Positions 19,173-30,464 of a stretch of 64,000 bases of DNA are shown in pieces (positions within the stretch are counted from its first letter, which is position 1; each line of letters begins with the position of its first letter). Source of the stretch: Gilliamella sp. wkB108 (GTDB taxonomy: Bacteria; Pseudomonadota; Gammaproteobacteria; Enterobacterales; Orbaceae); NCBI RefSeq assembly GCF_001690195.1, contig NZ_LZGM01000016.1:58081-122080 (forward strand), given 5' to 3'. The notes beneath the pieces were generated by a model that had not been told where the DNA came from, did not search any database, and worked only from the letters and a program-made list of their open reading frames with translations. The position numbers and the translations under genes are program-made.

Positions 19173-19664
19173 TTATTTCTCTTCGATTTCAAGCGCAATT
19201 TCTGAAAGAATGATGCCAGTATTATCTGCGTAAACAAAGTCTCCAGAAAAAAAGGTTACGCCACCGAAGTTAACACGAATATCAACTTCACCTATACCTT
19301 GATCGTCTGCACCTACAGGAATGGCAGCCAATGCTTGAATACCAATTTCAGCATCAGCGAGATAATCGACTTGGCGAACAGCACCATAAACAATGATCCC
19401 TTCCCATTGATTTTGAACTGCAATATCAATAAGTTCGGCATCAATCAGCGCTCGACGAACAGAACCCCCACCATCAATAACAAGAATTTTACCTGTACCG
19501 TTTGATTGTAAGACTTCGTATAGTAACCCATTATCTTCAAAGCATTTTACTGTTACAGCTTGGCCTGCAAATGATGCTACACCACCAAAATTACTAAATA
19601 TCGGTTCTACTACGTTAACATCTTCCGGGTAATAATCGCAAAGAATTGAAGTATCAAACTCCAT
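19173..19664 (-). CDS. rraA: Ribonuclease E activity regulator RraA
   Basis: 163 residues from the ATG at 19664, which has AAAGGAGA seven bases upstream; the extra eight codons to 19688 are not in the family. It matches E. coli RraA nearly throughout ([66 protein letters not shown]). RraA is a trimeric protein that binds RNase E and inhibits its activity. It follows menA on the same strand 89 bp away, as in E. coli. Confidence 0.95.
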   Translation of the reverse strand: MEFDTSILCDYYPEDVNVVEPIFSNFGGVASFAGQAVTVKCFEDNGLLYEVLQSNGTGKILVIDGGGSVRRALIDAELIDIAVQNQWEGIIVYGAVRQVDYLADAEIGIQALAAIPVGADDQGIGEVDIRVNFGGVTFFSGDFVYADNTGIILSEIALEIEEK

Positions 19665-19753
19665 CGTCAAGTCTCCTTTAGCTATCATATTTAATTCTAT
19701 TTAGTATAGCGCTAACAGCGCGTTACATGATATAAAATTTAAATAAACGTGAG

Positions 19754-20650
19754 CTAGCTCAAAATAATACCCAAACAATAAAGTAAATTAGTCAATAAAG
19801 CAAGTTTGATCATCTGTAATAACAGCGGAGTTGCCTCTTTTGTTGATTGAAATTGAAAAACAGCATGAATATGTTGAATAAAAAGTGGTAGGGTTAATAT
19901 AAATAATCCGCCCCAGAGAGTTCGTAAGTAGTAGTATGCAAACAAGCTGAGAAGACATAATGCTAACAGTAATAATGATAGATGATAAATGCGTCCCATG
20001 TTTTTACCCATTATTACTACTAATGTTCGTTTATGATTACGACGATCGTTATCGATATCGCGAAGATTATTAATATTGAGTACGGCGACAGATAACAGCC
20101 CACAGCCTACAGCCGGTAAAAAAATCAGAATGGATAGTGATTTTGTCTGTAAATAGTAACTACCAATAACACCAACTAACCCAAAAAATACAAGTACGGA
20201 TAAGTCGCCTAACCCAATATAACCATAGGGTTTGTTACCTATGGTATAAGTTATTGCTGCAATAATAGATAGCGCACCTAATAATAGAAAAATAGCTAGC
20301 TGATAGAGGGTGTTACATGCAAGTATGAGTAAACTAAACCCTGATAAGATACATAAGATAGTATTGATCCATAACGCTACTTTTAACTGCTTTAAGGTAA
20401 TTAAACCTAGTTGTATACCCCGTGTATGGGCATCAAGATTGGTATTATCATTTCCTTTTATTGCATCGCCATAGTCATTGGCTAAATTAGATAGTATTTG
20501 TAACAATGAAGCCGTGATAAGTGAAAGTACCATGATCAGTAAATTAAATTGTTGTTGCCAGAAAGCAAGGGCATTACCAACGAAAATGGCAGATAAAGAA
20601 AGTGGCAGTGTTTTTAGACGAAAACTGATCATCCATGGGTAACATTTCAT
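19754..20650 (-). CDS. menA: 1,4-dihydroxy-2-naphthoate polyprenyltransferase
   Basis: 298 residues with eight or nine membrane helices. UbiA-family aspartate motifs are visible: NLANDYGDAIKGNDN (about 55-69) and NNLRDIDNDRRNHKRT (about 193-208). It attaches the isoprenoid tail to 1,4-dihydroxy-2-naphthoate in the inner membrane to make demethylmenaquinone, which implies menaquinone-based respiration. It is immediately upstream of rraA, as in E. coli. Confidence 0.94.
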   Translation of the reverse strand: MKCYPWMISFRLKTLPLSLSAIFVGNALAFWQQQFNLLIMVLSLITASLLQILSNLANDYGDAIKGNDNTNLDAHTRGIQLGLITLKQLKVALWINTILCILSGFSLLILACNTLYQLAIFLLLGALSIIAAITYTIGNKPYGYIGLGDLSVLVFFGLVGVIGSYYLQTKSLSILIFLPAVGCGLLSVAVLNINNLRDIDNDRRNHKRTLVVIMGKNMGRIYHLSLLLLALCLLSLFAYYYLRTLWGGLFILTLPLFIQHIHAVFQFQSTKEATPLLLQMIKLALLTNLLYCLGIILS

Positions 20651-20793
20651 TTTGATTAAAAATAGAGAACAAATTATTCATTATTTATTAATCATAACAG
20701 GAATTACCTTCAGATTCACCTTTGTGCTTAAACACAATCTACGTTTCAAACTTTTTTACATTAATGTTTATATCAAGTTAAACGGAAATAATA

Positions 20794-20821
20794 AGTTGCA
20801 CCTACGTAAGTAGGTGCAACT
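20794..20821 (-). terminator. Terminator of the alpha-glucoside operon
   Basis: AGTTGCACCTAC and GTAGGTGCAACT form a 12-bp perfect stem with a GTAA loop, six bases past the glucosidase stop; TTATTATTT follows on the minus strand. Confidence 0.85.
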
Positions 20822-20826
20822 ATTGA

Positions 20827-22164
<1,338 letters not shown>

Positions 22165-22187
22165 TTAAAGTTAATCAATTTAGTTTT

Positions 22188-23780
22188 TTAACTAATCAGT
22201 GCTTCAATTTTGTTTCTTACTAGAGGAACCTGTAGTCCAATAATAATCTGTAAAGAATTACCTTTGCGAACTACGCCATGCGCCCCTAAATTTTTAAAAA
22301 ATTGGTCATTTTGAACTTGATCCATACTATGCACTTCAATGCGTAAGCGAGTAGCACAGTTATTTAATGATTTAATATTTTCTTTACCTCCAAGGCCTTC
22401 TAATATTGAAGTTTCAAGACTGTTTTCTTCGTTTTCATTTTCTAATGGTGATAATTCATCGATGGTTACATTTTTATTTTTTAAATCGTCTTTGGTGTAG
22501 AGTTTGATAGTTTCTTCATCATCCTCTCTTCCAGGTGTTTTGATGTTGAATCGAATAATAATGAACCGGAAAACGATAAACCAAATAAATGTGAATATTA
22601 GTCCAATGATAATGTGTGTAATGACCATCATATGATGATTATGAAACATCGGCGCCCAGTTTAGCGGAATCATCATATCAATGAGTCCACCACCCATATT
22701 GCCAACTACACCAAACTCATAAAGTGTTGTTGCTAATGTAGCGGCAAGAATTGAGTGAATCAAAAATAGTATTGGTGCAATAAATAAGAAGGTAAATTCT
22801 AAAGGTTCAGTAATACCAACTAGGGCGGCAGTTAATGCAGAAGGAATGAGTAATCCTGCTAATTTTGCTCTATTTTGGGGTTTTGCAGTAAAATAAAGGG
22901 CAAAGGCAATACCAATAGACCCAAAGATTTTGCTATTACCGTGTAAAGCAAATCCGCCAGCAGGAAACAGATCTTTTAACGATTCAGTTGTTTGGCTAAA
23001 AGCTTGCATATTTTGAGCCCAATCAACTTGAATACCATGTTCAGTTATTGCCGGTCCAAAAATGAATGGTCCATAAATAAAGTGATGTAAGCCAGTTGGA
23101 ATAAGTATGCGTTCTAAAAAGGTGTAAATCCAAACACCAAATCCACCACTACTAATCATCATTTGTTGTAATGACAATATGCCGATTTGAATTTTTGGCC
23201 AAATCCAGATTGTCAACCATGCTAATATAATCATGACAAAGAAGCTGATAATGACAACAAAAGAGGTTCCTTGAAAAATACCTAAGAACGAAGGGAGTTG
23301 TTTTTCAAAATAGACATTATGAATTTTAGTAACGATCCCTGCGATAACAATAGCACCAATAATATTAGTATCTAAGGTTTTAATACCGGATATCATCGCT
23401 AAACCACTGTCACCACCGACCTCTTGTGATAAATCAATGCCGTAATAACTTCCCCATACCGTCCCCATAGCTGAGACAAAATAGTTCCAAGTAAGGAAAC
23501 TAACTAAAACAGCAAGACAGGCTCTAGCTGGTGCGGTTTTAGCAAGTCCAATAGGAAGACCTACACAAAAAATAATTGGCATATTTCGGAAAATCGTCCA
23601 TGCACCTTCCTGAAGAATAAAAACTAGTTGATAAAAGAAACTATCAGGTTGAGATAAATTCTCACCAACGAAAATAGGATTTTGTAATAGAATTGTTAGG
23701 CCAACCATAATCCCTGCAAAAGGGAAAAGTAATACTGGCGTAAACATTGCTCCACCAAACCTTTGTATTTTACTTAGCAT
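22188..23780 (-). CDS. Alpha-glucoside PTS permease, fused IIC-IIB
   Basis: 530 residues. The N-terminal IIC domain (1-430) has about ten membrane helices, with GLHHFIYGPFIFGP, GITEPLEFTFLFIAPILF and the FNIKTPGREDD linker of glucose-family permeases. The C-terminal IIB domain has the phosphorylated cysteine in LNNCATRLRIEV (about 465). No IIA domain is present, so a separate IIA (probably the general glucose IIA, Crr) is needed. Similar to GlvCB, MalX and AglA. It is transcribed with the GH4 glucosidase and away from the GntR regulator. Confidence 0.9.
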   Translation of the reverse strand: MLSKIQRFGGAMFTPVLLFPFAGIMVGLTILLQNPIFVGENLSQPDSFFYQLVFILQEGAWTIFRNMPIIFCVGLPIGLAKTAPARACLAVLVSFLTWNYFVSAMGTVWGSYYGIDLSQEVGGDSGLAMISGIKTLDTNIIGAIVIAGIVTKIHNVYFEKQLPSFLGIFQGTSFVVIISFFVMIILAWLTIWIWPKIQIGILSLQQMMISSGGFGVWIYTFLERILIPTGLHHFIYGPFIFGPAITEHGIQVDWAQNMQAFSQTTESLKDLFPAGGFALHGNSKIFGSIGIAFALYFTAKPQNRAKLAGLLIPSALTAALVGITEPLEFTFLFIAPILFLIHSILAATLATTLYEFGVVGNMGGGLIDMMIPLNWAPMFHNHHMMVITHIIIGLIFTFIWFIVFRFIIIRFNIKTPGREDDEETIKLYTKDDLKNKNVTIDELSPLENENEENSLETSILEGLGGKENIKSLNNCATRLRIEVHSMDQVQNDQFFKNLGAHGVVRKGNSLQIIIGLQVPLVRNKIEALIS

Positions 23781-23865
23781 ACAACCATCCTTTTGTTGTT
23801 AATTAATGTGATGATTGTGATTCTAGCGATAATAAGTCAAAATTTTTTGCCAATAAGTTAATTTA

Positions 23866-23881
23866 TGTGATCTACTTCATA
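23866..23881. promoter_or_regulatory. Candidate CRP site in the alpha-glucoside regulatory region
   Basis: TGTGATCTACTTCATA matches TGTGA-N6-TCACA at 9 of 10 positions. It lies between the divergent PTS gene and the GntR regulator gene, a sensible place for catabolite control. Confidence 0.45.
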
Positions 23882-24015
23882 ACTTTATTTACGCAAACAG
23901 ATCTACAATTAAGAATAAAAGTTAGACCTGTTAAATAAAAAATTATCAATATCAGAAAAAACAAATGATTCTAGCTATTTTTAGTTTAAAGAATAGACAA
24001 TAAAAAGGTATTAAA

Positions 24016-24759
24016 ATGATCTACAAAAATATTGCTGATTTGCTTAGAAATGAGATTAATTCTCATAAATTTGCTATTGGAGATGCTATTCCTAGTGAAA
24101 AAAAACTTGCAGAATCATTTTCTGTATCTCGAATGACGATTCGACGAGCGATAGATGAGTTGATTCATCTTAGATTGGTTTCGCGCGAACAAGGTAGAGG
24201 GACTTTTATCATTGCAAAAGATTTTCATTTTGGTGTGACAAAGTTAACCAGTTTTAAAGAGATAGTTAGTGATGCCAATATTGAAGGTCGAACAGTCGTT
24301 ATTGATTTTAAAATTATTAATGCTCCACTATCTATTTCATCTAAACTTGAGTTAAATAATGATGAAAAGGTTTTTTATTCAAGACGAATTCGCTATATAA
24401 ATAATAAAGCTGTCATGGTTGAAGATAGTTATATGCCTTTTAAATTATTCAAAAATCTCTCAGTTGAACATTTGGAGGAGTCAAAATTTCATTATATTGA
24501 AAATATTTGTAATATCAGCATTGAGGGTAGTTATGAGGCTTGCTATGCAATTATGCCCGATCAAGGTATATCGAAGTTATTATCAATTGAACCCAATCAG
24601 CCTATTTTATTGTTAACAACATTATCATATAGCTCAAACAATCAGTTTATTAATTATGCCATTATATATCGTAATACTAATGAATATAATTTTGAATATC
24701 ATCTAAAACGACATGAAAATACGCTTATTTCTAAAAAAATCCAAGAAAATGAAGTATGA
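24016..24759 (+). CDS. GntR-family (HutC/UTRA) regulator of the alpha-glucoside operon
   Basis: 247 residues. The N-terminal winged helix reads IYKNIADLLRNEI, GDAIPSEKKLAESFSVSRMT and VSREQGRGTFI (about 2-70). The remainder is a UTRA ligand domain (FYSRRIRYINNKAVMVEDSY, EPNQPILLLTTLSY). Such proteins are usually repressors relieved by a sugar phosphate. It is divergent from the alpha-glucoside PTS and GH4 genes with a 235-bp shared regulatory gap, so it most likely controls them. AAAAGG precedes the ATG. Confidence 0.87.
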   Translation: MIYKNIADLLRNEINSHKFAIGDAIPSEKKLAESFSVSRMTIRRAIDELIHLRLVSREQGRGTFIIAKDFHFGVTKLTSFKEIVSDANIEGRTVVIDFKIINAPLSISSKLELNNDEKVFYSRRIRYINNKAVMVEDSYMPFKLFKNLSVEHLEESKFHYIENICNISIEGSYEACYAIMPDQGISKLLSIEPNQPILLLTTLSYSSNNQFINYAIIYRNTNEYNFEYHLKRHENTLISKKIQENEV

Positions 24760-24841
24760 GATAAAGTATGTTAAATTAACCAATATTAAGCAAAACAGCA
24801 TAAAAATCTTCAAGGTAGACTCTTTTTAAGAATAATTAAGA

Positions 24842-26008
24842 TCACCTATGTTTATTTTTCAAATGTCGGACGTGTTTAAACTGTTTAAAAAATTTACGAA
24901 CTCGTCCTTCTCTTAAGGCACAGATAAAAATACCTAAACAGCTATATATCAGTCCAAGTAAAAGGATCATAAAAATGTTTAATAGATTATCCATTAAACT
25001 TAATCCCATTTGATTAACCCCTGCAATCATATTGGTTGCCCAAGTGGAAGGTAGTAAATGTGAAACAAATTGTACCCAAAGAGGCATCGCATCAAGCGGC
25101 CAAATGGTACCGGAGAGATAAAAAACAGGTGTGGTCAAAAATGCCAGAGTAAGATAAATCATTTCTGTTCGACGAAGACATTCTGTAACTAACTTGCTTA
25201 ATCCCATAACACCAATTAATAGTGGAAATGTCATGATTATGATTTCAGGGATACTGGCTAGTTGCCGATAACCAAGCACCCATGGCCATAAACCAAATAA
25301 TACAATTGATAGAAATAACCAGATTGGAATTAAGCCACATAAGCTGCCAAATACTACTATTTTAGGTGGTTTACCTTGTGGTAAAGAGTTTAAAGTAATA
25401 TTGGTGCGAGTAGCTGCAATTAAAAATGAGTGTTGCAATAACATGACTAATAAACCCGGAAAGGTAATCGCTGCAAAACTTATTCCTGCATTGTAAAGAG
25501 GTTCTGTCTGGCTTTTAATGGGTGATAAAATAATATCAATTTGTTTGTCAGAAAAGCCACTATTACGCATTATTTTGGTGTTGATATCGGTTAAAATCTG
25601 CTGGTAAATTCCTCTTAAATCAAGCTGTATCAGACCATTGGCTAATCGACTCGATGCATCGCCATAAGCTGGAATAGTAACCTCTTCACCGTTTAATAAG
25701 TGTTTTTCAAAATTTCTAGGTATAGTAATAACCGCGAAAAGTTTACGGGTATTAATATCATCATAAGCTTGCAAAGAGCTTTCGTATATGATCGTTTCAA
25801 TTTTGGTACTGGTATTTAATGATCGAATTAAACTATGACTAGCAGGTGTATGATCGAGGTCAACAATAGCGACAGGAAGATAAGTTATGGTTCCATTGCT
25901 ATAAACCAGACTCATTAATGAAACCGATAAGAGTAGTAATAACCACATTGGCCGTCCCAATAAAAGAAAGAATATTCTTAACAATGAAGACCAAAATATT
26001 TTAATCAT
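24842..26008 (-). CDS. ABC-2 type permease (second of pair)
   Basis: 388 residues. One membrane helix near the N-terminus, a large extracytoplasmic domain (about 45-170, containing VDLDHTPASHSLIRSL), then five or six helices, ending in a basic tail. This is the layout of ABC-2 export permeases of the YhhJ/YbhS class. The gene ends the HlyD-permease-permease operon. No ATP-binding protein is encoded beside it, although such permeases normally need one. The substrate is unknown; drug or lipid export is typical of relatives. Confidence 0.83.
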   Translation of the reverse strand: MIKIFWSSLLRIFFLLLGRPMWLLLLLSVSLMSLVYSNGTITYLPVAIVDLDHTPASHSLIRSLNTSTKIETIIYESSLQAYDDINTRKLFAVITIPRNFEKHLLNGEEVTIPAYGDASSRLANGLIQLDLRGIYQQILTDINTKIMRNSGFSDKQIDIILSPIKSQTEPLYNAGISFAAITFPGLLVMLLQHSFLIAATRTNITLNSLPQGKPPKIVVFGSLCGLIPIWLFLSIVLFGLWPWVLGYRQLASIPEIIIMTFPLLIGVMGLSKLVTECLRRTEMIYLTLAFLTTPVFYLSGTIWPLDAMPLWVQFVSHLLPSTWATNMIAGVNQMGLSLMDNLLNIFMILLLGLIYSCLGIFICALREGRVRKFFKQFKHVRHLKNKHR

Positions 26009-26023
26009 CCGAATATTTTCCTC

Positions 26024-27145
26024 TTATTGTGAATGTAAACGCCTAACAAGACGTTTTCTGACTAACACGGTAATAATTATTGGATAGATCATTAAAATAC
26101 CACAGGTTTTTAATACTGATAACCAGCTAGAGTGCCGTAAAAATAGATCGAATAATTTATTGAGTGCATAAGTTAATGGTTCAAGCGAGGAGATTAATCT
26201 TGCGATCCAAGGCATAGAGAGTTCAGGCACAACTATCCCCGAATAAGTTAATGCCAGTCCAACCAATACCCCAATATAAGTATAGGCATCAATTGTTGTT
26301 TTGGTAAAAGTATAGAGCAAAATACCAATACTTTGCGCAGCAATAACATAGAAAAATACCACAATTATCATCGCAAATGGTGAGCCAGAAACTCTAGCAT
26401 TGGAAAAGAAAACCAACATGGCTATTTCGAATATCAGTAACATTGTGTACCAAATGGTGTATGGCGCTAATTTACCTAGTACAAAAGGATAGTTTGGGCG
26501 CGTACGTTTAGGTAGTTGCGCTAAAATATGAATGGTTGTGGTCACCACAAATAGCTGTAGTAAATGTACCACCGCGGAAAATTGCTGGAAGTACATTGAG
26601 TTACCACTTGCATTAAATAATCCATCATAATTGAAATTAACTTTAGTTAGTGGCGGTACGGCAAGTCCAATACTTGTTGCCATTGTCGTTCGATATTGGG
26701 TATTTAATGTTGCAATTAGCCCTGAATAATCCATGATAGAATATAAACCAGCACTGTAATACAAGGCATTGTAATAAAGCATTGGTGTTGGTTGGCGTCC
26801 AGCTAATACATCAGCTTCAAAATTAGGTGGTATATAAAGGATTGCGTAAATTTTAGCTTTTTCCAGATCGCGTTTAGCTTTGAAAAGCTGGTTATCATAA
26901 TTGATAAGATTTGCATGAGCCGCCGCATTTAGATCACGGACTATTTCACGAGACAAAACACTTTTATCCTGATCGACATAACCCACAGGCAAATCAAATA
27001 ATACACCACGATAAAAAATACTGCTGATTAATATGAAAATAATGAGTGGTAAAATCCACATTAACCAATGAAAAGTGAACCGTTTAAATATTATCGGTAT
27101 TTCATCATTAAATGCATCTCTAAAACGGCGGTAGAAATCTAACAT
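26024..27145 (-). CDS. ABC-2 type permease (first of pair)
   Basis: 373 residues from the ATG at 27145, which overlaps the stop of the HlyD gene as TAATG, a sign of coupled translation; an upstream in-frame ATG at 27163 is the alternative start. One N-terminal helix (about 24-45), a periplasmic domain with VGYVDQDKSVLSREIVRDLN, then about five helices. Same family as the next gene but clearly diverged from it, so the pair probably forms a heterodimeric membrane pore. The gap to the next gene is 15 bp. Confidence 0.83.
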   Translation of the reverse strand: MLDFYRRFRDAFNDEIPIIFKRFTFHWLMWILPLIIFILISSIFYRGVLFDLPVGYVDQDKSVLSREIVRDLNAAAHANLINYDNQLFKAKRDLEKAKIYAILYIPPNFEADVLAGRQPTPMLYYNALYYSAGLYSIMDYSGLIATLNTQYRTTMATSIGLAVPPLTKVNFNYDGLFNASGNSMYFQQFSAVVHLLQLFVVTTTIHILAQLPKRTRPNYPFVLGKLAPYTIWYTMLLIFEIAMLVFFSNARVSGSPFAMIIVVFFYVIAAQSIGILLYTFTKTTIDAYTYIGVLVGLALTYSGIVVPELSMPWIARLISSLEPLTYALNKLFDLFLRHSSWLSVLKTCGILMIYPIIITVLVRKRLVRRLHSQ

Positions 27146-28116
27146 TAGTTGTCTAACTTCCATAATGTACTCATACCTGCGCGTAAACCCTCAACAGGAT
27201 CCATTGGATATAACCTGACTTCAAAAGTTTTTAAATCAAAATCACCTGTGGCACGAGTTGCACGTTTGGTTGCATAATCTCCCATAGGAGCAATGTAACG
27301 GATTTCTGCTTCAACCTCTTTATGACCAAGTGCCGGGACTTCAAGTATAACTCGATCACCTTTACGGATATTTGGCATAATATCTTCACGAAGATTAAAG
27401 ACAAAATAAGCTTGTGGCAGTCGAATTATGGTTAATAACGGGCTGTTAGCATTAAATAATTCACCCACTTCAGCCGGAATTGCGCCTACTTCACCTTCCA
27501 CTTGTGCTTTTACTTGCAAATCATCATATTGAATTTGTAATTGTTTAAGTTGTTCTTCTGCCTCTTTTAATTTAGCTGCATAAATCTCACGCTGTTCAAC
27601 GCGATCACCATTTTTTGCTTGATCTAAATTTGCTTGTGCTGATTGTACTTGTTGAAAAGCTGCATCCCGTGTTTTTAAAGCGTTATCTAAAATTGATTGC
27701 GATACAAAACCTTTAGCTGAAATGGCTTTATTACGGTTATATTCTTTTGATGCGTTATCATATGACACTTTTGCTTGTTCAAGTAACGCTTCGTAATAGC
27801 GAATACTTTCTTCTCGTGTACCATTATCAGAAAGTGCAACTTGAGCTTGAGCCTGATCGCGAGCGGCCTCAGCTGCTTTGACTTGAGCTAATAGCTCAGG
27901 ACTATCGAGCGTAATTAAAATGTCATTGGGTTTGACATCATCACCACGATTTACATGTATAAGTTGCACACGTCCTTTGGCTTTCGATGCAACACTAACA
28001 TTCGGCGCGTCGACTTCACCTTGCAATATTAGTTGGCTGTTGTGTGAGCGGATTAATATCGTCATAGAGATTAAAATAACGATTAACGCAATAATGATAA
28101 AAGTTTTTTTATTCAT
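27145..28116 (-). CDS. HlyD-family periplasmic adaptor (membrane fusion protein)
   Basis: 323 residues. One N-terminal membrane anchor (about 5-22), a split lipoyl/barrel domain (NVSVASKAKGRVQLIHVNRG, DDVKPNDILITLDSPELL), a long alpha-helical hairpin (about 75-200, with repeated AAEARDQAQ-like segments) and a barrel (DRVILEVPALGHKEVEAEIR). Adaptors of this type bridge inner-membrane exporters and a TolC-like outer channel. It is first in an operon with two ABC-2 permeases. No TolC-like or ATPase gene is in the window. Confidence 0.87.
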   Translation of the reverse strand: MNKKTFIIIALIVILISMTILIRSHNSQLILQGEVDAPNVSVASKAKGRVQLIHVNRGDDVKPNDILITLDSPELLAQVKAAEAARDQAQAQVALSDNGTREESIRYYEALLEQAKVSYDNASKEYNRNKAISAKGFVSQSILDNALKTRDAAFQQVQSAQANLDQAKNGDRVEQREIYAAKLKEAEEQLKQLQIQYDDLQVKAQVEGEVGAIPAEVGELFNANSPLLTIIRLPQAYFVFNLREDIMPNIRKGDRVILEVPALGHKEVEAEIRYIAPMGDYATKRATRATGDFDLKTFEVRLYPMDPVEGLRAGMSTLWKLDN

Positions 28117-28463
28117 AAATATAAATTTTTTTAGAGTGATTTTTAAAATAGATAAGACAAAGAGAGTTACGATAATTTTATACTTAATAGAGGTATGAGC
28201 AACAAATTATCATTAACCGTATTAAAATTAAACGAAAATACTATATTTACAGGTTAAGTCAATTTTAATTTAAAATCAAAGAGATTTACATTTGTTTAAA
28301 ATAACAACTATACATAAATCTATGGGTATACATTAAGTGATTTTCAATGATTGTAAACTATATTTTTAATAGATTTTATTTATGAATGATATTGTTGAAG
28401 AAAATAGATAAAAACCTACTTATTTAGTATGATATTTGCAATTAATTTGAAAAGGTAGGGATT
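28117..28463. other. Divergent intergenic region between HlyD operon and ndh
   Basis: 347 bp, very AT-rich, with no credible reading frame. It must hold the promoters for both divergent units. I see no clear operator, and the ndh Shine-Dalgarno (AAAGGTAGGG) lies at its right end. Confidence 0.5.
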
Positions 28464-29753
28464 ATGAAGAAAATAATTATTATTGGTGGTGGAGCTGGTG
28501 GTTTAGAACTAGCAACAGATCTAGGTGATAAACTAGGTAAAAATAGCCAGGCCGAAATCACACTTGTTGATAAAAATAGTTATCACCTTTGGAAACCGCT
28601 ATTACATGAAGTGGCAACAGGTGTACTTGATGAACAAGTTGATAATATTTATTATGCTTCTCAGGGACAACAGCACTATTTTGAATTTACCCAAGGCACT
28701 TTTACCAATATTGATCGACAAAATAAGCTAGTAATTATTACTGATCATAAAGATGAAACGGTAACAATTGCGTATGATATTTTAGTTGTGGCAATTGGCA
28801 GTACTTCAAACGATTTTGGTACGCCAGGGGTTAAAGAACACTGTATTTTCTTAGATGACCAAAATGCAGCTATTGGTTTACGCGAAACACTCATTTCAAA
28901 ATTTACAGGTTTTTGTTCTATTATTGATGAACATGAAACTAGTGAAGAAGATAAAATTCGTATCGCTATTGTTGGAGGTGGTGCAACTGGGGTTGAACTT
29001 GCATCAGAATTACCTCATATGGTTGAAGCTTTTGGCGCTTGTGGTCGCAATAAAATGTGTTCTGATCTCTTAGATGTTTCAGTGATTGAAGCAACGGATC
29101 GTATTTTGCCAGCATTACCTGAAAAAACAGCATCTAGTATTGCTGAAACATTACAAAAACGCGGTATTCATGTCATGACTAAAACCATGATCACAAAAGC
29201 TGAAAGTGACGGATTTTATCCAAAAGAAGGAGACGTGATTAAGGCCGATATTATGATCTGGACTGCTGGTGTTAAAGCGCCTGATTATTTAAAAGAGATT
29301 GCGGGTTTAGAATCAAGTCGATCCAATCAGTTAGTTGTGAAACCAACATTACAAACCACACGAGATGACAGTATTTTTGTAATAGGTGATTGTGCTTATG
29401 CAATGCAAGACAATGGTCGAGCTTCACCAGCTACAGCACAAGCAGCCCAGCAGATGGCAAAAGTTTGTTATGAAAATATTGTTAGATTTTTAAATAATCA
29501 ATCACTGAAAGTATTTAAATATATTGATAAAGGAACAATTATTACTCTGCATGATACCGCGCAAGGTGTCGTAAAATTAATTGGTAAGAATGAAATGAGT
29601 GTCAAGGGTCGTTTTGCTTTAATGATCCATCGTTTATTATATCGTTTCCATCAAGCAAGTTTGCTAGGTATTTTTAAAGCAATTCGCTTTGCTAGTGCAA
29701 GTAAAGTTATGTATAAAGCCAAATCATCGTCTATTTTTACCAATAGAGATTAA
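28464..29753 (+). CDS. ndh: Type II NADH:quinone oxidoreductase
   Basis: 429 residues (E. coli Ndh 434). Two dinucleotide folds: KIIIIGGGAGGLELATDLGD for FAD at the N-terminus and RIAIVGGGATGVELASEL (about 171-188) for NADH. HLWKPLLHEVATG, ADIMIWTAGVKAP and the FVIGDCAYA segment are typical. The C-terminal amphipathic region would anchor it to the inner membrane. It oxidises NADH without pumping protons and feeds quinone. A strong terminator follows. Confidence 0.94.
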   Translation: MKKIIIIGGGAGGLELATDLGDKLGKNSQAEITLVDKNSYHLWKPLLHEVATGVLDEQVDNIYYASQGQQHYFEFTQGTFTNIDRQNKLVIITDHKDETVTIAYDILVVAIGSTSNDFGTPGVKEHCIFLDDQNAAIGLRETLISKFTGFCSIIDEHETSEEDKIRIAIVGGGATGVELASELPHMVEAFGACGRNKMCSDLLDVSVIEATDRILPALPEKTASSIAETLQKRGIHVMTKTMITKAESDGFYPKEGDVIKADIMIWTAGVKAPDYLKEIAGLESSRSNQLVVKPTLQTTRDDSIFVIGDCAYAMQDNGRASPATAQAAQQMAKVCYENIVRFLNNQSLKVFKYIDKGTIITLHDTAQGVVKLIGKNEMSVKGRFALMIHRLLYRFHQASLLGIFKAIRFASASKVMYKAKSSSIFTNRD

Positions 29754-29774
29754 CGCGTTTATATCAATAAATAT

Positions 29775-29815
29775 AAATCGCTACTTATAATTATTAATTT
29801 TATAAGTGGCGATTT
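29775..29815 (+). terminator. Terminator of ndh
   Basis: AAATCGC-T-ACTTATAA pairs with TTATAAGT-G-GCGATTT, then TTATATA. A long stem with one mismatch. Confidence 0.8.
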
Positions 29816-29862
29816 TTATATATAATTTAGCGTAAATAAATTCTGTTTGTAGGTAATCATTT

Positions 29863-30462
29863 ATGCGTTTCATTTTGTCAATGCTTGTGTTATTTGTCAG
29901 TTTTGTCAGTGCTGCTAGCTATAAACCACAAGATGGGGATATTATTTTTCAATCTTCGCAATCGAGACAGAGTCAAGCTGTTGAGCAAGCAACTAATTCT
30001 CCATTTAGTCATGTGGGCATTATTTTTATTAAAAATGGCCAACCTTATGTTTTTGAAGCTAGCAGTAAAGTTGTTTATACACCATTGAATAACTGGATCG
30101 CTCATGGTAAGCAAAAGAATTATGTCATTAAACGTTTAAAAGATCATAATTTATCTAATATTGAGATTATTAAATTAAAACAAGTTGCGAGTACCTTTGA
30201 AGGCAAACCTTATGATATCTGGTTTGGTTGGGATGATAATTATATTTATTGTTCAGAATTAGTCTGGAAGATTTATGATAGGGCGCTGAAATTAAAAATT
30301 GGTCAATTACAAATTATTAAAGAATTTAATCTTACCTCACCTTTAGTGAAAAAAATATTGAAAGAACGTTATGGTAATAAAATTCCTTATCAAGAAACCG
30401 TGATTTCACCTGTTGCTATGTTTAATTCGCCTTTACTTATCACGGTTGATAAGCAATGGTAA
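29863..30462 (+). CDS. yiiX: YiiX/YaeF-like permuted papain-fold hydrolase, exported
   Basis: 199 residues. The signal peptide ends near VSAAS (about 19). After it, QDGDIIFQSSQSRQSQAVEQ, SPFSHVGIIF with the catalytic histidine, and IYCSELVWKIYDRAL with the catalytic cysteine match the C92/NlpC-P60-related YiiX family. Members act on the cell envelope, but the substrate is not established. It ends two bases before the convergent rnhB stop, so the two mRNAs nearly overlap at their 3' ends. AGGTAA precedes the start. Confidence 0.85.
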   Translation: MRFILSMLVLFVSFVSAASYKPQDGDIIFQSSQSRQSQAVEQATNSPFSHVGIIFIKNGQPYVFEASSKVVYTPLNNWIAHGKQKNYVIKRLKDHNLSNIEIIKLKQVASTFEGKPYDIWFGWDDNYIYCSELVWKIYDRALKLKIGQLQIIKEFNLTSPLVKKILKERYGNKIPYQETVISPVAMFNSPLLITVDKQW

Positions 30463-30464
30463 CA

